Shown: positions 1 through 9,776, counted from the first letter of the stretch. The stretch is DNA of 64,000 bases from Sequoia sempervirens (GCA_007258455.2 VDFB02193867.1:571979778-572043777); one strand, 5' to 3'. Notes: generated by a model from the sequence alone, not told the origin. Made by a program: numbers and translations.

Positions 1-189
1 CCTATTTTGAGTCTTGTAACAAGATTTCACACTTTTCTAGGCTTAATTTCACTATTTAGACCTTTCTTATGCTTTATTTGACCCCTTAATGTACTTCATG
101 ACCGTTTTCAAGTGTGTTTTTTAGAATATTCCCATTGGAAAAATTTTAATGCCCTGATATTCTTGACACCAACTTAATTTTCTTAAGTT

Positions 190-221
190 GGACTAAGTCG
201 CCAATAGGGGTGACTTAGTCC
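190..221. repeat. 13-6-13 inverted repeat, U3 copy in G1 5' LTR
   Basis: Arm GGACTAAGTCGCC at 190-202 pairs with GGTGACTTAGTCC at 209-221 over all 13 positions, one of them G-T, around a 6-base loop (203-208). It lies about 110 bases upstream of the TATA box. It is the best-paired member of the dyad family described in the findings. Confidence 0.85.
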
Positions 222-331
222 TTTTTGGTACAAAACTCAAAACAATTTTAAATTTCTTGTAGGAATTTGTCCTCTAACCCTTGAGGTTGGCCTGTGATGT
301 GTTACTTTCAGGAAATTTTAATAAAATCAAG

Positions 332-339
332 TATAAATA
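332..339 (+). promoter_or_regulatory. TATA box of G1 5' LTR
   Basis: TATAAATA lies at the position expected for the LTR promoter. The same octamer is in the 3' LTR at 9250-9257. The transcript would start about 30 bases downstream, which would put the dyads at 832, 946 and 1613 in the RNA leader. Confidence 0.6.
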
Positions 340-831
340 AGGGATTTTCCCCTCATTTTACATCTCCTCTCATACACTCTCCTAATTCACAAGCATACAA
401 GCATTCATCAAGTTATTCAAGCAAATCAAGCATTATCAAGTCAATCTATTGGAGCACTTCATTGCATATCTTCATATTTTGAGCATCAAAGGTGTGATAA
501 GTTTATGAAATTTTCATGTTGTTTATTTATCATACTCTTTTCATTTGATTTCATTGTTTAGGGTTTGATTACCAAAGTGGGTAACCCTTCATCATTTTCC
601 CCCTTTTGCATGTGTGTTTGCAAAATTTTGTATGTAGATTTATCAAGAAATTAGGTGTTGAAAGGTGGTCAACAAGTCTACAAATTCAATCAAGTCAACA
701 TAACCCTAGTTCAATCTTGGAGATACTTTCTACCTCTATTTCTGTAGAATCAAGTGTGGACACCTATCAGAAAAGAAAGTGTGGACTTGAGGCTACAAGA
801 TTATGTCCCGAATTTCTCAAGATTTTTAGGA

Positions 832-863
832 GGACTAAGTCACCACTAATGGTGGATTAGTCC
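832..863. repeat. 13-6-13 inverted repeat, second copy in G1 5' LTR
   Basis: Arms GGACTAAGTCACC (832-844) and GGTGGATTAGTCC (851-863) pair at 12 of 13 positions, counting one G-T, with a 6-base loop. Confidence 0.8.
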
Positions 864-945
864 CACTTTCGGGCCTGAAAACTGATTTTGACATTTCTGG
901 ATACCCATTTAGTAGATTCTCGTTCTGACAAAGTTTCTCGAAACT

Positions 946-979
946 GGGACTAAGTTGCCCCACTTGGCGGAAGTGTCCC
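946..979. repeat. Degenerate inverted repeat, third copy in G1 5' LTR
   Basis: Arms of 14 bases (946-959 and 966-979) flank a 6-base loop. The outer five and inner five pairs hold, with two G-T pairs, and the middle four are mismatched. The geometry matches the other copies. Confidence 0.6.
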
Positions 980-1344
980 ATTTGGCATTTTCAACCAAAT
1001 TTTTAGGATTCTAGAATCTCCCAACATCAAACTTCAAATTCCAGGTGCGCTCCTTTAACTTTTTTATGTTATTTCATCATTTAGTTACATTTTTAGGCAT
1101 TTCTGCATATGACATTGTGTTTTCAAACACTTTGCATTTTCTAAGCTTTACATCATTAGATCTTTTGAATTTCAAATCAAAGCATTAGAACATCTTGATT
1201 AGGAACAATACATCTAATTTGCATTAATCTTAAGTGTAAACCTTTGCATTTTGGACCCCATCCAATCCCCTTTCTCCTTTTAGGTGAAAAACCCTAGGAG
1301 GAGCAAAGTATTGTGAGGGAAAATCAAAATCACCGTTTATATTT

Positions 1345-1362
1345 TGGTGAACCTGTCATTTG
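1345..1362 (+). other. Candidate primer-binding site of G1
   Basis: Three bases after the LTR end comes TGGTGAACC. It starts with the TGG expected opposite a tRNA CCA tail. I cannot name the tRNA, so this rests mainly on position. Confidence 0.35.
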
Positions 1363-1612
1363 AACATATTCCTTTTTTATTTGAAAAGTACATCCTAGGT
1401 TTCATTTTGCATTACATCTTGCATTGATTAAATTGCATCCTAGGGTTTTAATAGTGCATTAGTAAAAAGCTCATTTAGCTTGCATTAGTGCATCGTTTTT
1501 GCATCATAAAACACAAAAACTCTGCATTTACATAATGTAGTTGAATTTGTGCATCTGAAATACATATAATTGCATCTAAAAATTCTGAAAAAACAAAAAA
1601 AAATCACCAGTG

Positions 1613-1644
1613 GGACTAAATCGCCACCTTGGGCAACTTAGTCC
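1613..1644. repeat. 13-6-13 inverted repeat in the G1 internal leader
   Basis: Arms GGACTAAATCGCC (1613-1625) and GGCAACTTAGTCC (1632-1644) pair at 11 of 13 positions around a 6-base loop. This copy lies outside the LTR, between the primer-binding region and the gag start, where packaging and dimerisation signals sit in other LTR elements. Confidence 0.75.
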
Positions 1645-1859
1645 TTTTGCATACTTTGCATTGTATTTTCTAGTAATTTTTGGGTATTTTTTGTACTTCT
1701 ATTTTCTAGTACTGCATCTCTGTTTGAGTTTATTATTGCTTTTTTCATTTTATTTGTCCTAGATTGCATTTCATTTGCATCTACCCCATCTTTTACGGTA
1801 CTTTTATGAGTGTTTGGTTCCCAATTGACAATACTTTAGTGATATGAAGTTCTAGACTC

Positions 1860-4487
1860 ATGGCTTCCCACAATAACACTTTCGTTGTGGACCTTGGGAT
1901 CTCAAGAGCTCCTACTCCTAGTATGGAAAATGGTGCATTAGGCATGGATACTACCACTCATATGCCTTCACCTTCCCATCCTATGCATGTTGACACACAA
2001 ATTAGTGCCATTCCACAAGATATGGTGATTAGCATTCATGAAGATTTTGCACATTTACAACAAGACTTATCCCTTGAAAACATTTCCACCATTTCCATAC
2101 CTACCATAGAAAACATTCATCATTTAATTGAAAGTGATGATGGCTTACAAGTTATGAAGAGAATTGCTGAGATATACAACAAACATATTCCTTCCACATC
2201 CCAACCAACAAACATTGTTGTAAGTCAAGGAGGATCTCACATTCCTCCTCCTTCAACCATAGCATCCATACCAACTTATACCACTCCTCAAGTTACAAAA
2301 ACTATGCAATAGGTTAGTCATGTGACTCCTTTTTTTATTCCAACTAGCATTCCTAGTTCTTTTGTGGCATTGCATATTCCTTCTTCCACATTCACCCCTC
2401 TTAGTGTCCCTTTCACTTCCCCTAACATTACATACAATCCATCACCATTTTCCCTTCCACCTCATACCACTTACATTGATCCCATCATTACACAACTCTT
2501 TAACATAGTTTCATCCATGCAACAAAAAATCTCCACCATTAGCCAAAGTCAAAATGCTCAACCAACATATCATGTTCACAGTAGTCCATTATCCTTAGAA
2601 ATTTTACACACATAGATGCCACAAGGAATTGAAATGCCTAGGTTTGAGAAATACAGAGGTAAAGGAGACCCTACTAATCATGTCAATGCTTATACAACCT
2701 TGTGTAGTGACTTTGTCCTCGATGATAAGTTGTTAGCCAAACTTTTTCCTAGGACCTTGAAGGACACTACATTGGAGTGGTTTTCAAACTTACCCAATCA
2801 TTCAATCTAATCATTCAATGAACTTGTGGATGCCTTCATAAGTCATTTCCAAGTCCATATGTCTCCTAAAAAGACAATGGTCAATTTAATGAGATGTAAA
2901 CAAAATGTTGATGAAAAAGTAACTGACTTCATTTCACGTTATTAGTCATTGTATGCTCAAATTGATGTCAAGATTCTTGATTCACATCTGCAAAAGATAT
3001 TCATTGAAAACTTGCATAATCACCTTCAGGATAAGTTGACTATGATGAAATTTCCTTCATTCATGCATTTATGCATGACCCTTTGTGACTATCACAACTC
3101 GGTTTGTAGTCGTGATTCAAAGTCCACTTCTAACTGAGCTGAGAAGTTTGAGAAAAACAACCAAAACAATGCATAAAACTTTAGAAATCCAAATAAAGGC
3201 TTTTAACAGTTTAATCCACCTTCTCCGCAACCAACCCAACCTATTCAAAGTCAAGTGGTAGCTATTAAAGTAGTGGTGCCCTTTACCTATGGGGACCCAA
3301 AGAGACAATTTACACCCTTACCCAATACCCTCCATAATACAATGAACCAATTACTCCAACAACAAATGATCACTTTTCCTACCATTAAAGCACTTGATAC
3401 CACCAATCCTTTATCGCCTACCTTTAAATAAAGTGCTTATTGTCATTTTCATTGCCAAAATGGACCTGACACCGAACAATGTAAGCATCTCAAATACTTA
3501 GTTCAAGACCTTATTGATTTTGGCTGTTTGTCCATTGCAGGTGTCAATGATCAAGGCAATAAGTTTGTTGCACCCCCTAACCATAATTTACAAATCTTTA
3601 CGAACCCCATGCCTAAACACAATGTTTCATTTGTCAAGGCTAGTGAACCTTCAAACCCTCATGTGATGAATATTGATACAAATAATGAGCAACCTGATAT
3701 TACTCCAAATGTTACCCAAGTTAATCCTACAGATGAAATTGTGGGTGTGATAGATGTTATCCCTCGTAAGGGCCCAACCATTAAATTTTTTGATATTAAT
3801 TTTTCTTCTCATGATATACTTAAAAAGCTTCCTGATGGTCCTCTTTACATAGCCGACTGAATCTATGATAAGCCTACCAATGGGATATTAATAGATCCCA
3901 CATGTGGTGAGAATGTGATCATGGAAGAGTTTTTGGTATTACATGAGCTATATCAAGAAGATTATAATAAACCAACTGCATGGATTAAAACACATACTAT
4001 TTTTGTGTGCCCTACGATCAAATCGATCATACTCCCCTTACAAATAGGACCCAAAAATTTGGATGTAACATTTTCTATTATTCCACAATTGGACCAATTT
4101 TGTCTATGGCTGGGTCATCCTTGGCTCCACTCGATGAAAGCGGTCCCCTTAGTTGTTGACAAATGTTTGAAGTTTTTGCATGGCAATGAAATATTTACCA
4201 TACACCATAGTGGCTTTAATCCATTATCCACTAAAGGAAATTTTTCCTTAGAATCCTTGTGGCCTGAACCTATGGAACCCATCACCCCTCGAAAGGGCTT
4301 CTTTTTCATAACCTATCAAAATTTCAAAGCCAAACGAATAGCCGAATTGTCTCTTTGTAACATGTCCCCATCCACATCCACTCCTATCCTAGATGAAACC
4401 ATGCTTCAACTTGAGTCCAACATTGAGAAAATAAGACAAACTCATGAGAACCCAACCATAGACACTTTCCCTCCATTGTTTAAATGA
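1860..4487 (+). pseudogene. gag-pro: Gypsy-type gag-protease polyprotein, stop-riddled
   Basis: One reading frame runs from the ATG at 1860 to 4487 with no visible frameshift, broken by nine internal stops (2310, 2613, 2808, 2943, 3135, 3174, 3204, 3429, 3858). Several stops are explained by CAG or CAA changing to TAG or TAA. The N-terminal third is low-complexity and rich in Pro, Ser and Thr. Around 2616-3110 is a retrotransposon gag (capsid) domain, with PRFEKYRGKGDP, then LEWFSNLP, then a helix-rich stretch containing SLYAQIDVK. A CHFHCQNGPDTEQCKHLK motif near 3438-3490 resembles the variant zinc knuckle of plant Gypsy elements. The 3915-4487 part ends like a Gypsy aspartic protease (LGHPWLHSMKAVP), but I see no clean DTG or DSG catalytic triplet. 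RT, RNase H and integrase are missing downstream. Confidence 0.8.
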
Positions 4488-4874
4488 CCAAGAGAAAATG
4501 AAACTAACCCTATCATGCTTCCTCGCTGAACCGTAGATTTTTGGCACCAATGCACTTCTCTAGCTCTTTTAGGGTTTTTCACCTAAAAGGAGAGAGGTAG
4601 GGCCAAAAATGCTAAGGGGTTCATTCAAATTATGTTATGTGTGATGTTATTTGACTTAAAATAAATTCAATTAAGTGATCTATATGATTGATTATGAATG
4701 CAAAACTAAGATCTAGGCTATGTTGGAAAACACAATGTGACATGCAAACAATGAACTAAGAATGAATAAAATGAAAAATAGAAAGAGAAAGGCTGAATCA
4801 GAGTGCACCTGGGAAAGATTTGAGGAATTTGGAATGGTTTGAATGCTTTATGAAATTACTACAAATAAATAGTG

Positions 4875-4906
4875 GGACTCATTCACCTAGGGTGGAAAAT
4901 TAGTCC
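4875..4906. repeat. 13-6-13 inverted repeat in the antisense LTR
   Basis: Arms GGACTCATTCACC (4875-4887) and GGAAAATTAGTCC (4894-4906) flank a 6-base loop. The pairing is partial but the spacing is identical to other copies. Confidence 0.6.
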
Positions 4907-4994
4907 TACTACTGGTGAAAAACTGTCTGAAACAAGTTTCTGTCTGATAGGATCTGAAATCTAAAAAAAAACCTAGATTTTCAATCTTAAGGTG

Positions 4995-5026
4995 GGACTC
5001 ATTCTCCACTGGTGGTGAATCAGTCC
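4995..5026. repeat. 13-6-13 inverted repeat in the antisense LTR
   Basis: Arms GGACTCATTCTCC (4995-5007) and GGTGAATCAGTCC (5014-5026) pair at 11 of 13 positions around ACTGGT. Position 8 is T-A here and G-C in the G1 5' LTR copy at 190-221. Confidence 0.75.
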
Positions 5027-5284
5027 TCTCCCAAAATTCTAAGAAACCGGGAGACAAATATACAACACCAAATTTGGAAATGTCTGCTTGTTGAGTTGCC
5101 GAAGTCAATTCTGCAGGAAATGGACATAATACCTTCTCCAAGCTTGAAATATGATTGATTTGATTTGAAGCACCTAGTTGACTTGTTGAAAAATCTTCAA
5201 TCACCTAAATTCTTGTTAAATCTGCATACATAGGTCTACAAACACACATGCAAGAGGGGACAAATGGTTGAGAGTTAGAAAATA

Positions 5285-5307
5285 GGGGTTTGCCTTGGTC
5301 AAACCCC
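5285..5307. repeat. 8-7-8 inverted repeat shared by Gypsy-type LTRs
   Basis: GGGGTTTG (5285-5292), seven bases, then CAAACCCC (5300-5307). On the minus strand the core and spacer match the copies at 9497-9519 and 11346-11366, although the surrounding LTRs have diverged. Confidence 0.75.
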
Positions 5308-5636
5308 ACTTTGGTAATCAAACCCTTACTAAAATAATGAAATGCAAGACATGATAAACAAATAACATGCAAATGCTATCAACTTACCAAACCCTTGTTG
5401 ATGAAAATATGAAGATATGTCAATGGATGCTCTTGAGTGCTTGATTTATGCCTGATTTGATGTTGTAAAGTGCTTGAATGCTTGAATGAATGGTGGTTCA
5501 AATGGATGTAAAAATACTTATTTATACAATCTCATGCCTTAGTAACTCATTAATACCTCATCATAGGCTGACATCAAGTGATTTTGAATAGAAACCCGAA
5601 AGTAATTTTGAAATATTTTGAATTTGGAGCCAAAGG

Positions 5637-5668
5637 GGACTCATTAGCCACCCATGGCAAATGGGTCC
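5637..5668. repeat. 13-6-13 inverted repeat in the antisense LTR, U3 side
   Basis: Arms GGACTCATTAGCC (5637-5649) and GGCAAATGGGTCC (5656-5668) pair at 12 of 13 positions, one G-T, around ACCCAT. It sits about 110 bases upstream of the inverted TATA box, matching the dyad upstream of the TATA box in G1. Confidence 0.75.
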
Positions 5669-6213
5669 CATGTAGGACCTGAAAATGGGTGTCAGGAATT
5701 ATCTTGTATTTAATGTTGTTTGTCAAGATTACATTAAAAAATGCACTTAATTAAGGCTTATAAGGGCATAAAGGGGTCAAATAAATCATAAGAAAGGTGT
5801 AAATAGTGAAATTGTGCCTAGAAAAGCATGAAATCTTGTTACAAGACTTTACAACACTTCAAAATAGGACTTGATTAATGATGAAAAGGTGATTTTTAGG
5901 TGAATTGTAATGAATAGAGTCTAGAAGAGTGTAGAAATGTCTTACGACACTTCACAACACCTTCACAAGATGTCATTATTTAAATTTTAGTACCTAAATG
6001 TGCATGTTCAAGCCATATTATGACATAAAATCATAGCAAAATAGACCACACATCATGAAGCAAGGCCTAAAAGGCCATGAAAATGACAAGGGTCCATTTT
6101 TCTATGGTGCACTCACATTAAACAAGTGTATAAAGCTAAAGAGAAAGTGATTGACCCATCTTCTTTGGTTTCTTCCATTCTTCCCCCTCTAGAAGAAAAA
6201 GAACCTATGATAA

Positions 6214-6738
6214 ATGGATCAACTCGTCCTTACACCTCAACAACTTCAAAATAAAATTAAAAGAAACCATGGTGCTAGGGAGCGTAGGTGTCATCGCCGT
6301 CTCCTTGCTCATCAGTCTCGAATGGAAGAAAACAAAGAAAACCAACCTCTGCCTTTGACAGAAGCAATAGATGATCACTCGCTTCCTCCTGACCCGCCAC
6401 AAGATACTACAGTCCAACCCGCACAACAAAATGAACCGATCCAACAACCACAAATTTTGATACATCCTTCCTTGGAAATCACCCTTCATCCTCCCATCAT
6501 AATTAATCTTGATGATGATGATGATGATGATGATGAGATTGCAAAAATAGATGAAGTGCATAATGATCTAAACTCTTCATTCTCATCTACCATGAGCTTA
6601 AATGATAAAACTTCTATACCAAGTGAAGAACCTAGTACATCTCCTAGTTCGACACTTGCAATTCTTCCTTTGGACAACCAACCACCCTCGCAATGCACTA
6701 AACATGGATGGGAGGCAGATGACTTGTTAGATGGTTGA
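6214..6738 (+). CDS. Acidic 174-residue ORF of unknown function in G1
   Basis: This frame has an ATG and no internal stop, making it the longest undamaged frame in G1. It begins with a basic stretch (KIKRNHGARERRCHRR), continues through a Pro/Gln-rich segment, and has a run of eight aspartates near residue 100 encoded by a GAT microsatellite. A Ser/Thr-rich tail ends in GWEADDLLDG. I recognise no domain. In G1 it occupies the place where pol would normally follow the protease. It could be the tail of the gag-pro polyprotein, an accessory ORF, or chance. Another frame from 6120 is also open for a while through the start of this ORF, so the true reading frame is uncertain. Confidence 0.35.
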   Translation: MDQLVLTPQQLQNKIKRNHGARERRCHRRLLAHQSRMEENKENQPLPLTEAIDDHSLPPDPPQDTTVQPAQQNEPIQQPQILIHPSLEITLHPPIIINLDDDDDDDDEIAKIDEVHNDLNSSFSSTMSLNDKTSIPSEEPSTSPSSTLAILPLDNQPPSQCTKHGWEADDLLDG

Positions 6739-6919
6739 CTTGTGTTCGCCATACTAGCCTTTTCTATTCATTTTCCCTTTTCTTTTTCATTTTTCATTTT
6801 CATTTGATTTTATGTGCATATTGTGCTCCCCCGTACTGTGTTTGATGTTTTTTCTCTTCGTTCACTTCCTCTATTTGTACCTCTATTCCTCTATATGTCG
6901 TGCATTTCCTTTTTCATTT

Positions 6920-7385
6920 TTTCTTCTTGTGTTTTCCTTTTGGGGATGATGCAAAGCATTGAGACACCCTATGTCTCTTCCATGTTGACCCAAAAGGTCC
7001 TTTTCCTTTTTTATTTTTACTTTTGTGTTTTCCTTTTGGGGATGACACAAAGTGTTGAGATGCCCTATGTCTCTTCCATGTTTAACCAAAAAGTCCTTTT
7101 CCTTTTTCCTTTTTTTTTTTCCTTTTGGGGATGATGCAAAGCATTGAGATGCCTTATGCCTCTTCCATTTTGACCCAAAAGGTTCTTTTCATTTTTATTT
7201 CATATTTTTCTTGTGTTTTTCCTTTTGGGGATGACACAAGGTATTGAGACCGAAATGTCTCCTTCATGTTGACCCAAAATATTTTTCATTTTCTCTATTT
7301 TTGCTTGTGTTTTCCTTTTGGGGACGATGCAAAGCATTGAGACCGCAATGTTTCTTCCATGTTGACCCAAAATGGACTTTGTTTT
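6920..7385 (+). repeat. About 95-bp tandem array, five units, in G1
   Basis: The anchor CCTTTTGGGGA recurs at 6936, 7032, 7121, 7221 and 7314, spaced 89-100 bases apart. Each unit contains GATGATGCAAAGCATTGAGA or a variant, then CTTCCATGTTGACCCAAAA and a T-rich filler. A partial unit may follow near 7434. Alternate units share GATGATGC or GATGACAC, hinting at a higher-order pattern. Confidence 0.85.
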
Positions 7386-7439
7386 TTCCTTTGTTTTCCC
7401 TCTCTTTGTGTCATTCTTCTAGTTCTATGTGCTTTGGGG

Positions 7440-8662
7440 AATGATGACAATTTCAAGCTCTTTAATCACAACATTGTAGCAATGAACATACTGACCCTAA
7501 ATCCATAAATCCCTTATGTGATTGGTGTATTCCTTTCTAGGGGGAAACCTCCTTTCTTTTGTTCTCTTTTTCGTTTACATGAAGCAACCTAACTTAGAAG
7601 CATATGACTTGGCATAGGGCTTTCCAAGTTGGCTCTCATGTCTTGTTTTCTTTTTTACATTTTTTCCTCACTACTTTAAAGTAATTTCTCATAGAACGGT
7701 GTGTAGCAATTCCCTTAAAGTGGGGGGAATACATTGGCATCATTTCATTTGCATTCTTGGTTCTGAGTGTAGCCTTGTCACTTCATATGATGAGCTTGTC
7801 ACTTTGTGGATGACATTAGGTTTGATGTCCTTCATAAGTGTGATCTATCTTAGCATATTACATTCCTCTTAGTGGCCTGATGTGACACACTACATCCCCT
7901 AAGTTCTGAATATACTATTCTTTGAATTGTCCTCTCTTGGAGACATTAGACACAATGTTCCCTAAGTGATAGACCTTGCATGAAATTAACAAGAATCCTT
8001 TGAACGTATTTTGCATTTTACATTACATTTTTTCATTTTACTTTTTTACCACCTTGCATAATGCAACTTGCATGCCTATGGTACCCTAGAATTTGTTCAC
8101 GAGTTCCAAGCATATGAAGCTTTGCTTGTATCATGAAGCACGAACTGACATTGTCTTTGTGGCACCTTATTAAAGTTATCAGGAGGTATAACTTTGATCT
8201 GGTTGAGCTGGAAGCCCACTCAACGACATGACTTTCCCTATAGCCACCTATGTGTTTATGAGTGCATACCAACTAGCGTATGTATCTCCCATTTTGGGCT
8301 TTCTCCCCTGTGAACAACTAGAAGTTTCGTGGTCCCAAAGTGAGTATACTTGGGACTTCTCACGCGATAGACAACCATAAGTTTCGTCACCGTAGAGTGA
8401 GTTCACATCTCTTATTTCAAACAACTAGCTTAGATATAATCCATAATGAGCTGGACAAGTGATTGAAGCTTTCATTTCTTTTCTTCATCACATGTGTTCC
8501 TTTGTTATTCTATTTGGTTTTCCATGAGATCTTAATCTTGGAGGCTTGATCATCCCTCTTGATTATTGTTGTTTCATATGACCCACATGAGTACATTAGG
8601 ATCCCTCTTCATGTATGTTGGGCTACTTTAATGATATTTTGAAGCAAGTTCATCCTCTCACT
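7440..8662 (+). other. Noncoding 3' region of G1
   Basis: There is no supported coding frame between the tandem array and the polypurine tract. By position it is the 3' untranslated part of the element. Confidence 0.5.
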
Positions 8663-8677
8663 AAAGTGGGGGCTTAA
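8663..8677 (+). other. Polypurine tract of G1
   Basis: AAAGTGGGGGCTTAA lies directly before the TG that opens the 3' LTR, as expected for the plus-strand primer. Confidence 0.75.
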
Positions 8678-9107
8678 TGTGTTACCAAAAAATGTATAGT
8701 TGACATTTTTACACTCACTTGAGTCTTTCTAATGGACTTTTGGCTTGATTTTGCTTAAACATTCACACTAGGTCCTAAAAATTCAAATTATAACGTCTTG
8801 TGAAGGTGTTGTGAAGTGTTGTAAAAAAATTATATACTTTTCTATACTCTATTCATTACAATTTTCCTAAAAATAACCTTTTCATCACTTATTAAGTCCT
8901 ATTTTGAAGTGTTATGAAGTGTTATAAACTCTTGTAAAAAGATTTCACACTTTTCTCGACTTAATTTCACTATTTACACCTTTCTTATGCTTTATTTAAC
9001 CCCTTCATGTACTTCCCAACCATTTTCAAGTGTGTTTTTGAGAATCTTCCTGTTGGACAACTTTTAATGCCCTGATATTCCTGACACCCACTTAATTTGC
9101 TTAAGTT

Positions 9108-9139
9108 GGACCAAGTCACCAATAGGGGTGATTTAGTCC
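9108..9139. repeat. 13-6-13 inverted repeat, U3 copy in G1 3' LTR
   Basis: Arms GGACCAAGTCACC (9108-9120) and GGTGATTTAGTCC (9127-9139) around AATAGG. It is the counterpart of 190-221. The G-T pair of that copy is A-T here. Confidence 0.8.
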
Positions 9140-9249
9140 TTTTTGACACAAAACTCAAAATAATCTTGAATTTCTAGCTGGAATTTGTCCTCTAACCCTT
9201 GAGGTTGGCCTATGATGTGTTACTTTTAGTAAATTTTAATAAAATCAAG

Positions 9250-9257
9250 TATAAATA
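9250..9257 (+). promoter_or_regulatory. TATA box of G1 3' LTR
   Basis: TATAAATA is preserved at the position matching the 5' LTR box. From here it could drive read-out into flanking DNA. Confidence 0.55.
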
Positions 9258-9496
9258 GGGGATTTTCCCATAATTTATAATCTCCTCTCATACACTCTCC
9301 TAATTCACAAGCATATAAGCATTCATCAAGTTATAAAAGCAAATCAAGCATTATCAAGTCAATCTATTCAAGCACTTCATTGCATATCTTCAGATTTTGA
9401 GCATAAAAGGTGTGGTAAGTTTATGACATTTGCATGTTGTCTATTTATCATACTCTTTTCATTTCATTTCATTGTTTAGGGTTTGATTACCAAAGT

Positions 9497-9519
9497 GGGG
9501 TTTGACCAAGGCAAACCCC
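9497..9519. repeat. 8-7-8 inverted repeat in G1 3' LTR
   Basis: GGGGTTTG (9497-9504), ACCAAGG, CAAACCCC (9512-9519) are perfectly complementary. The block is missing from the G1 5' LTR, where 27 bases are deleted after AAAGTGGG near 580. Confidence 0.8.
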
Positions 9520-9776
9520 TATTCTCTAACCCTCAACCATTTTTCCCCTTTTGCATGTGTGTTTGCAGACTTTTGTATGTAGATTTATCAAGCAATTAGG
9601 TGTTGAAAGGTGGTCAACAAGTCTACAAAGTCAATCAAGTCAACACAACCCTAGTTCAAGCATGGAGATACTTTCTACCCTGTTTTCAGCAGAATCAAGT
9701 GCAAAAACTTGTCAAAAAAGAAAGTGTAGACTTGAGGCTACAAGATTCTATCCCAAATTTCCTAAGATTTGTGGGA

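Larger units (their letters stand above)
1..1341 (+). mobile_element. 5' LTR of Gypsy-type element G1 (cut by window start)
   Basis: This stretch aligns throughout with 8901-10286, which identifies it as the upstream LTR of one element. About 223 bases of its 5' end lie outside the window. It has a TATA box at 332-339 and ends around 1341 in TATA, where the other copy ends in TACA, a C-to-T change in the usual terminal CA. By eye the two LTRs differ at roughly one base in ten, so the insertion is old. This copy has lost 27 bases that hold a conserved inverted repeat in the 3' LTR. An 84-codon frame at 606-860 also occurs in the 3' LTR, but it resembles no known protein. Confidence 0.85.
4532..6117 (-). 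mobile_element. Antisense solo LTR, Gypsy type, nested in G1
   Basis: Read on the minus strand, this stretch has the block order of the G1 LTR: start near 6117 (TGTGAG), an inverted TATA box near 5518-5527, three 13-6-13 dyads, a 23-bp dyad, and the end block GGTGAAAAACCCTA followed by ...CAAAAATC. It is clearly diverged from G1, so it is a sister lineage. Both ends are present with no internal region, which is typical of a solo LTR left by LTR-LTR recombination. The 5-base flanks (TGAAC and TTAAA) match only partly, so the TSD is unproven. Its promoter faces back toward the gag frame. Confidence 0.75.

Noticed and set aside
6205..6752. Minus-strand frames opposite the acidic ORF
   Set aside because: They arise from the GAT repeat and complement of the plus frame, with homopolymeric Ile or Ser runs.
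8300..8400. Inverted text around GTCCCAAAGTGAGTATACTTGGGAC as another dyad of the 13-6-13 family
   Set aside because: Arm length, loop size and sequence differ. It is a short separate palindrome.
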